From Takakia lepidozioides (taxonomy: Eukaryota > Streptophyta > Takakiopsida > Takakiales > Takakiaceae): 64,000 nucleotides of DNA. Below the pieces are notes generated by a model, which was given only the letters and a program-made list of their open reading frames with translations, searched no databases and was not told the DNA's origin. Position 1 is the first letter of the stretch, and the number at the start of each line of letters is the position of its first letter. The translations under genes were made by a program, and so were the position numbers. The stretch spans positions 61,670,756 through 61,734,755 of the forward strand of contig CM060731.1 in the NCBI GenBank assembly GCA_030704615.1, given 5' to 3'. Below, one piece after another: positions 57,641-64,000 of the stretch.

Positions 57641-58105
57641 ACTAAGGCTGTGGAGGTTGTAACTCCCCGACATCACAAGAGAGACCCCTTTAGAAGGAAC
57701 TTGAAGGAAATTTTTATATGTATATATTTATTTAGATTACTTTTGTGATACATAGATATAGCGTAGGTGTGTTGGTTAGTTTGTAGTGTCTTAGAAATGT
57801 TATAACGTGGAGGTCTTAGGTTCAAGTATGCATTGCATGATATATGTAGAACAATGAACACATTGCCATTAGACAGAACCGGAGTCAATGGTCAACAAGT
57901 TTTTGAAATTCAAATTTCAAATTCAAAATTTTCCGCCTAAATTTAAATATACCCCCTTAAATTGTGACGTCCGGGCGTCGCACTTTGGCAGAGTAGTTTT
58001 TATTTTTATTTTATTTTTTATTTTACGACTTCAGTATACAAGGTACTTCAGTATACAAGGTACCGACCTCTTCTCTTTAAGGGAAAGTGGTTCCAGCCAC
58101 ATCTT
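57641..58105. other. Unassigned AT-rich spacer in the CACTA element
   Basis: No coding potential recognised; contains one GACGTCCGGGCGTCGC motif near 57,966. Confidence 0.4.
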
Positions 58106-58636
58106 GTGGGGCCCTCCTCAACACTAGTGCGAGATGATTGTGGTTTCATGCGCGTCAATGCAAATAGGCTCAACCCTACTCATTGTCCCTCCGATGAGCC
58201 TTTTGCATTTCCTTTAGACATGGAGCAAGTTTTCTTCTCCGATGACAAAACAAGAGGGGGAAATTGGAAGGTAGTTGTGCATGTTCAACCAAGAGGAAGA
58301 CGTATCTATCGTGGTCTTAGATCTTCACGGGGTGAGGCAATTACGGTGGAGGGACGGATTGGTCATAATGATGCTAATGATGGAGGTTGGGTAGAGGGGG
58401 TAGAAGAGGATGATGACGCCCCGGAGAATGCATCCCGGACCCTATATGATGAAGCTCTAGAAGATACGGATGTTGGACAAGGAGATGAAGACACGACCAT
58501 TGACAACGAGGTGGAGGATGATTCGGAGGTGCCTTTTGAGGGCCGGGCCATTTATGATGATGACCCCAATGACCAAGAAGACTTGCAGCTTGATGAGGAT
58601 GAAGAAGCTCCGGATGATGATGTTCAAGTTTATTAG
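58106..58636 (+). pseudogene. Probable TNP2 C-terminal (DUF4216-like) piece, inverted
   Basis: The plus-strand frame reads RDDCGFMRVNANRLN, then DEPFAFPLDMEQVFFSDD and NWKVVVHVQPRGRRIY, the pattern of the TNP2 C-terminus (D.F.FV.VN.NRL....PF.LA.Q..QVFYV.D.....W.VV...PR). A long acidic tail follows, to TAG at 58634. The minus-strand TNP2 at 46.2 kb stops just before this part. Orientation is opposite to the rest of the transposase. It is probably a displaced, inverted end of the same gene, or a fragment of another CACTA element. Confidence 0.7.
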
Positions 58637-58757
58637 ACACGTAATCAAAGCTACATAATAATTCTCGCAACGAACTATACCCATCATTTCGATTGATTGT
58701 ACATGTACATGCATATTGTAGCTTATTTCTATGATTCATCAATGGTCTTGCAATCAT

Positions 58758-58868
58758 CTCTCTCTCTCTCTCTCTCTCTTGATGATGATGATGATGCAAA
58801 CAAATCTATTAACAACCAAGAGAGGGAGAGAGAGGGAGAGAGAGGGAGAGAGAGAGAGAGAGAGAGAT
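58758..58868. repeat. CT and GA microsatellites with (GAT)n
   Basis: (CT)n, GATGATGATGATGATG and (GA)n in succession; adjacent open frames are composition artefacts. Confidence 0.85.
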
Positions 58869-58974
58869 GGGGGGCAAAGAAAGAAAAACAGAGAGGAGAG
58901 GGCCCCCCCTAGAGTCCCATCCCCCGTCCCCACCCCCTCTCCTGCCCCTTAACTCAAAGAAAAAGACCGCCCCC

Positions 58975-59320
58975 CCCTTGCCCCCCCCGCCGTGGCAAGC
59001 CAAAAAAAACCCGTCGCAATACCCCCTTGCCATGCCCGGCCGTCGTAGAGGCCTTTTCCCCCTTCAAGCCACCTTGCCACGCCCGAGCATGGCAAGTGGG
59101 GCCGCCCCCCTTTGCGACGGCCAGGCGTGGCAAGAAAGGGCTACCTCTTGCCCTTTAGGCCACCTTGCCACGTCCCGGAGTCGCAGAATGATCCCGGCGC
59201 TGGGGGGCAACACCTGGGTGTTGGGTTGCCACGCGGCGGCGTCACAAGCAATGCCGGGGCGCTGCCGTGCCACGCTCGGCGTCGCACGCTCAGCGCCGCG
59301 CGGGGCGTGGGGGCGCGGTT
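58975..59320. repeat. CACTA right subterminal repeat region
   Basis: GC-rich with CCATGCCCGGCCGTCG, CCACGCCCGAGCATGGC, GCGACGGCCAGGCGTGGC and related palindromes, matching the left subterminal vocabulary. Confidence 0.7.
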
Positions 59321-59351
59321 GCCGTCACTAACCCCCCTTTTTGCAGTAGTG
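59321..59351. repeat. CACTA terminal inverted repeat, right
   Basis: CGTCACTAACCCCCC then TTTTTGCAGTAGTG; the reverse complement aligns with 38978-39010. Followed by ACC. Confidence 0.9.
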
Positions 59352-59364
59352 ACCGACTCATAAA
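59352..59364 (+). pseudogene. F-box protein exon, right part, with splice donor
   Basis: The ACC duplicate, then GACTCATAAAAG and GTAATT. Removing the transposon and one ACC joins the interrupted codon to a short continuation that ends in a donor at about 59365, so the insertion hit near the end of an exon. Confidence 0.55.
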
Positions 59365-60353
59365 AGGTAATTACCTTTGTCACCATGAGTTATCCTCCAT
59401 CCACAAACTTACAAGTTTTGATTATGCATGTCTGTCTCTTGCCCCTGGTGGTGCATTGCCACTCACAACCATGTTTCACGTCTGTGTTAGCCAGAGTGCT
59501 TGTTCTGTGCCTCATGTGATCAGTAGTGCATCTACAACTGCACATTAAATGTCTCTCAAGGGAATGGTCTCTCTCTCAGTAGCCTGGTCCATTTTCTTAT
59601 CTAACATAGAAGTTGGTAGGACGGAATAGACCAATGGGTCTGGACAGTGAATCCAATGATGACTGTCATGCAAGCCGCCCTATAAAGCCAATCAAAAGTT
59701 AGGAGCACAATCAGTGCTACATTTCACACACATATCTCCCATTATGACCAGACTAGAATCAGCTGAGGAGACAACACTGCCAACTATTAATAACTATGTG
59801 CCCACAAGTGATCATAACTATCTTTGAGGTCACGCCAGGTGCCTACACCACAGTCAAAGGAGCATCCATCTTCCTAAGCATTTTGAAGGTCAATAGAATA
59901 TATCATCTCTATTACTGGGTGCTCAACCTATTTTCCATTGCTAGCCATTCAGAAAGTGCAAATGTTTACTTTCAGCAGTCATGCACAGTGTGAATTTACA
60001 GAATGACTCATGTTCATGTGATTTGCCCTATCAGGAATTGTACTTTGAAACACAGGTTTCATCCAAGAGAAGTGTGAGGTTTCTTGGTGACTGGGATATG
60101 CTCTGAGTTAGAACACAAAAACCAAGGAAGGAGCTGGTCCTCAACTAAAGCAGCCACACATGAAGTACAAATGCGCCGTTCTCATAGCTGCCATGGCTTG
60201 TACTGTCACAATATCTATATGAATATGCTTCCGGAAGGAGGATTTTGAAACTATGCCAAGGCAGATATATAGGTTGCCATCTTATGGTCTAAGTGTACTC
60301 CATCATTTGATTTGCATTTTATATTATCTATTTTTCTTTCTTTATGTATGCAG
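59365..60353. other. Unassigned sequence, probably intronic or intergenic
   Basis: No recognisable coding sequence; possibly intron of the interrupted F-box gene. Confidence 0.4.
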
Positions 60354-60432
60354 GTTCTCGCCATAGAGCTTAAGAATAACGCCAACAAGCTAGCTAAGTG
60401 GACTGCCCAAGCTTCTTTCTGGGGCAGAATAG
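60354..60432 (+). pseudogene. eIF3d exon fragment
   Basis: GTTCTCGCC... encodes VLAIELKNNANKLAKWTAQA, a highly conserved stretch of translation initiation factor 3 subunit d. It follows a good acceptor (TTATGTATGCAG) and is followed by GTAACT. After TAQA the expected residues appear only in a shifted frame (an indel). No other eIF3d exon was seen within the window. A DNA-level duplicate fragment rather than a working gene or processed pseudogene. Confidence 0.72.
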
Positions 60433-60940
60433 GTAACTCCCCTCTTTGTACATTTTCTTTGTCTCGATAGGTGGAGAGACAGGTATGGATTAAGGGGCTG
60501 AGTTTACAGTACACATGATGAGCTAAGACAAATACTGTGACTGTTTTCCACATTAGCACATGACCGGTCAAAAGGGTGACAAGTCCAAATTGCCCACAAA
60601 ATTCTTAAATATTATAGCTTTTGCGAGTTTGTGACACTGCCAGCAAGTGCTTGTGGTGGCTCACAACTGGTGACTACACTGATGTGAGTTGGTTTCATCT
60701 TGCACCAATGTATCTGCTTATTTTTGTGAATTGCGTGAATTGTCACCTGCATTCATGTCTTACTTTCAAGCAGGAAGAGGTCCACCATAGATCCTACCTA
60801 GTTGGGTAAAGCAGATAGAGATCAAGGAGTGATGAAACCCTTTCCCTTGTGGTTGTAACATTAATGGTGATGCTTTTGCTTCAATTTGCTGGAACGTTTG
60901 TGATAAAAGCAGTGCTTATTCATGTTTAGCATGTATATAG
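60433..60940. other. Spacer between the two orphan exons
   Basis: No coding sequence recognised. Confidence 0.4.
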
Positions 60941-61089
60941 GTGGTAAACAAACAAGGAGTGATGTTTGTCAGCAGTGCTAGAAATAATGGACCATCATTG
61001 ACCACTGTGGGTGCACCAGAGGACACAACCTCCAGCATCTTAGGTATAGGGGTTTATGTGTCCCCTGCAATGGCAACAGCCGCTCACTG
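60941..61089 (+). pseudogene. Tripeptidyl-peptidase II (subtilisin family) exon fragment
   Basis: It encodes VNKQGVMFVSSARNNGP, SLTTVGAPEDTTSSILGIG and VYVSPAMATAAH, the region around the oxyanion-hole Asn of TPP II. The acceptor TATATAG precedes it and the donor GTAGTT follows, splitting a codon as in a real exon. Family members usually have AGNNGP and GAPGGT; here Arg and Glu-Asp replace conserved Gly residues, suggesting relaxed constraint. No other TPP II exons were recognised in the 2.9 kb that follow. Confidence 0.75.
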
Positions 61090-62127
61090 GTAGTTTTAGT
61101 TTATTCAGATCTCAGATCCCTTCAGGTCCCTTAAGATCCATCAGTTTATATACAAATGAAAAATTATTATTTTTAAAACAATTGAGTTGCAAATTAATAA
61201 CTATTCTTTCAAACAAAATAATTCAATTTCAATATATTAAGTCTTTATCGTATTGATATTTTTAATATTTAGAAATTAGAAATAATACAATCATATTATA
61301 TATTATAAACTCATTTTGTTGTTGATTTGTTGTTATCTTCTTGAAATTGTTGTATATCATTGAAAACATATTTTAATTAATCAATATATTTATTTTATAT
61401 AAAAATTCTCATATTGATCAATCTCCAATTCTTCTTTAATTTGTTATGTCTATATGTAAATGAATGTAGGTGTTTATTTTAATTTAGATATTTAATTATT
61501 AAAGGATTTTTTCAGTATAGTAATATCCATATGTTTTCAACTTTCAACACCTCTAGTTTTTTTCAGATCTTAGATCCCTTTAGGTCCTTTAGATCCATCA
61601 ATTTATATACCATTTCACATCTACTAACATTAATACTATAAAATCAAATATTTTAATATTTTATATATTCTTAAGGATTTTATTATTATTTATCATATAT
61701 GTCTTATATAATATCATTTATAATTTACAATTCTAACTCATGATGATCTATATTCATCGACATAAACAAACTTGTACGAAAAAATTTCAAACAGTACGTT
61801 GTTTTCATTATCCACCTCCCATGCATTCAACTGTGATTTTAGAACTTTTTCAACAATACTTAGATGACAATGATACAAGATGATATGCAAAGATAACAAA
61901 CGATATATTTTGACACACTAAATAAATTGGATGTTAATACAAATATTTCATTCAACAAATTTATTGGATTATTTAATCTAGAAATGGACACATATATAAA
62001 TATTTTACGAAGTCGACTGAAAAAACGAACAATATTACGGAAGCATATTGGACGGACCATAAACCTGTATTTATTGCTTTTAAGTTACCTAATTACATTC
62101 CTTGCTACCAACATATAACATCATCAT
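61090..62127. repeat. AT-rich island with a duplicated ~50-bp segment
   Basis: Strongly AT-rich. CAGATC(T)(C/T)AGATCCCTT(C/T)AGGTCC...GATCCATCA.TTTATATAC occurs at about 61,105-61,155 and 61,563-61,612 in direct orientation. No coding sequence. Confidence 0.65.
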
Positions 62128-64000
62128 AATACTCTACGAGGGTAGCCTGTGCCGTTGGCCCAAGTGTCCAGTGTCATCTAAGTCCAAGTGCAATCCCCTT
62201 ATATTCATCCAAGTGTGTCCCCTATGTCGAGGCTCAAATGCGACCTCTAGGATAGCCTAGTGTGCGGTTGGCCCAAGTGTCGAGTGTCATCTAAGCCCAA
62301 GTGCAAAATCTCATATGTATCCAAGTGCGTCCCATATGTTGAGGCCCAAGTGTGACCTCTAGGGTAGCCTGTGTCGTTGGCCCATGTATGAAGAATTGAA
62401 ATCTAAGACCAAGAGCAATTTCCTATATATCCCAGTGCGTCTCCTATGTCGAGGCCCATCTAAGCCCAAGTGCAATCGTCTATGTATCCAAGTGCATCTT
62501 CCATGTACAGGCCCAAGTATCCACTGTCATCTAAGCCCAAGTGCAATCTCCTATGTATCCAAGTATGTCTCCCATGTTAAGGCGCTATTAATTTTTTTCC
62601 ATGAATTTATTGAGTAGTAAAATATCCAATGTCATCTAAGTCCAAATGCATTTTCTTTCCACAGAGCCTACGACCAGATTTGAACCGGAGACTTTCCATT
62701 GATATCTCTCCTGTCGAGGTTCCAACTATTGTCCAGGAACGCCCATTTTGCTATTTTTTTGCGAATTTCCAGCGACCAAAAGTACTTGAAATTCTAAATC
62801 TCCCACATGCAAGGGCCAATCATTGCTTCAGGAAAGCCCACTTTGCTATTTTTGTGAAATTTCCAGCAACCCAAAGCACTTGAAATTCCACATCTCCCAC
62901 ACCGTTGGTCCAAAGATCATGAGACCAAGTTGGTGCACCCCTCCTGATCGAGGGCTTTCCAACGGCACCAAGCACCCGCGCGGGGGGCCTCGCGGTTTGG
63001 GAGATCTCAACGACTCTACAAACAAAACAAACAAAACAAAACAAACGTCTCGCTTCATGTATTGGTTAGGTAGTCACCATAAGGAGGAGCCATTACGCGA
63101 CGAGCCGTTTGTTTTGTTTTGTTTTGTTTTGTAGCGTCGTTGAGATCTCCCAAACCGCAGGGCCCTTGTGCGGGTGCTTGGTGGCGTTGGAAAGCCCTCG
63201 GGGAGGAGGGGTGCACCGGCTTGGTCTCATGATTTTTGGTCCAGCGGTGTGGGAGATCTGGAATTTCAAGTGCTTTGGGTCGTTGAAAATTCGAGAAAAA
63301 TAGCAAAGTAGGCTTTCGTGGAGCAATGATCGGCCCTTTATGTGGGAGGTTTGGAATTTCAAATACTTTTGGTCGCTGGAAATTCGCAAAAAATAGCAAA
63401 GTGGATATATCAATATATGAAGCCTCGACAGGGGAGATTGCAAAAATAGCAAAGTGGGCAATGACATAGAGATCTCCCAAACTATAGGTCTTTGGATACA
63501 TTGGGGATTGCGGTGGACACTGGAGGTCACACTTGGGCCTCTACATGGGAGATGCACTTGGATACATGAATAGAAGATTGCACTTGGGCTTAGATGGGCC
63601 TCAACATAGGAGACGCACTTGTCTTACATTTCAATTCGTCACACATGGGCTGACGACATAGGCTACACTAGAGGTCGCACTTGGGCCTCGACGTAGGAGA
63701 CGCACTGGGATACATAGAAGATCTTACACTTGAGCTAAGATGGCACTGGACACTTGGGCCAATGACACATGCTACTCTAGAGGTTGCATCAGGGCCTCGA
63801 CATAGGAGACGCACTTAGATACATAGGGGATTGCACTTGGACTTAGATGATGACACTGGACACTTGGGCCAACGGCACTGGCTACCCTAAAGGTCGCATT
63901 TGGGCCTCGACATAGGAGACGCACTTGGACTTAGATGATGACACTGGACACTTGGGCCAATGGCACAGGCTACCCAAGTCAATATATGAAGCAAGACGTT
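62128..64000. repeat. Foldback (long inverted repeat) element, right edge cut by window
   Basis: Two arms mirror each other around about 63,074. Examples: GCGGTTTGGGAGATCTCAAC at 62,990 against GTTGAGATCTCCCAAACCGC at 63,138, and GGGCTTTCCAACG at 62,952 against CGTTGGAAAGCCC at 63,185. The loop (63,053-63,100) is flanked by AAAC/GTTT runs. Outer arm parts are tandem repeats of roughly 110 bp (GGCCTCGACATAGGAGACGC, CACTTGGGCCAATGGCAC and similar); inner parts hold two ~75-bp direct repeats (TTTGCTATTTTT...CACTTGAAATTC). Arms are about 900 bp and imperfect. Confidence 0.82.

Larger units (their letters stand above)
38978..59351 (-). mobile_element. 20.4-kb CACTA (En/Spm, CMC) DNA transposon
   Basis: It starts CACTACAGGAAAAG and ends TTTTTGCAGTAGTG. 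The two ends are ~31-bp imperfect inverted repeats that both continue with a G-run and TTAGTGACG. It is flanked by ACC duplications and the F-box frame rejoins across it, which fixes both ends. Inside, on the minus strand, are a SET-like ORF (~50.0-50.7 kb), a TNP2 transposase (46.2-48.9 kb) and a second gene (40-43.8 kb). GC-rich subterminal repeats lie at both ends. Later insertions (repeat copies A-C, a LINE) and long G/C homopolymers enlarge it. All recognised genes are broken, so it looks non-autonomous today, although the ends are well preserved. Confidence 0.92.

Noticed and set aside
58697-58952. Ser-Leu and Arg-Glu repeat frames
   Set aside because: Composition artefacts of CT, GAT and GA repeats next to the DUF4216-like piece.
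60354-61089. A working two-domain gene made of the eIF3d and TPP II exons
   Set aside because: The eIF3d exon has an internal frame break, conserved glycines of TPP II are lost, and no linking exons were found.
1-64000. tRNA, rRNA or other classical RNA genes
   Set aside because: I looked for tRNA-like cloverleaf consensus boxes and rRNA signatures and saw none beyond the tRNA-complementary primer sites. A covariance-model scan would be needed to be certain.

Overview
The window is nuclear DNA of a land plant. The evidence is GT-AG introns in plant housekeeping genes, an intronless PLS-type pentatricopeptide-repeat (PPR) gene with a DYW domain, a UDP-glycosyltransferase with the plant PSPG box, tRNA-iMet-primed Ty3/gypsy and Ty1/copia elements, and a TNP2-type CACTA transposon. 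Very repetitive PPR modules, a five-exon glycosyltransferase and low gene density suggest a large, repeat-rich genome, possibly a lycophyte, fern or bryophyte. I cannot name the species.

Layout. (1) 1-11.6 kb is a retrotransposon nest. A decayed copia element (+) holds two sibling gypsy chromovirus insertions (-). One is cut by the window edge (1-2611). The other is complete (4225-11164), with 725/720-bp LTRs and a GGGGT target-site duplication. (2) 11.6-16.5 kb holds two LINE fragments in opposite orientation, a hAT transposase remnant, a hairpin repeat and a MITE-like element. (3) 17.2-33.1 kb is the gene island: a five-exon UDP-glycosyltransferase (+), a six-exon LAZ1/TMEM184-family membrane protein (-), a six-exon proteasome assembly chaperone 2 (+, divergent from LAZ1), and an intronless PPR-DYW gene (+) whose stop codon removes the last two residues of the usual DYW ending. 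(4) 33.1-38.9 kb is mostly unrecognised DNA ending in an F-box exon. (5) 38,978-59,351 is one 20.4-kb CACTA transposon with CACTA...TAGTG ends and an ACC target-site duplication, inserted into that exon. It holds a broken TNP2 transposase, a second element gene, a SET-domain-like ORF, three copies of an internal repeat family, a LINE fragment, and an inverted piece resembling the TNP2 C-terminus. (6) 59.4-61.1 kb holds isolated exons resembling eIF3d and tripeptidyl-peptidase II, with splice sites still in place. (7) 61.1-64.0 kb is an AT-rich block followed by a nearly 1.9-kb foldback structure whose outer arms are short tandem repeats.

The four island genes look unrelated in function: small-molecule glycosylation, tonoplast/plasma-membrane signalling, 20S proteasome assembly and organelle RNA editing. 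LAZ1 and PAC2 share a 1.3-kb divergent 5' region, while the glycosyltransferase and LAZ1 converge. The main novelty candidate is the CACTA element with the SET-like ORF. Exon borders were read by hand from reading frame, splice sites and remembered family conservation; no alignment or search was run.
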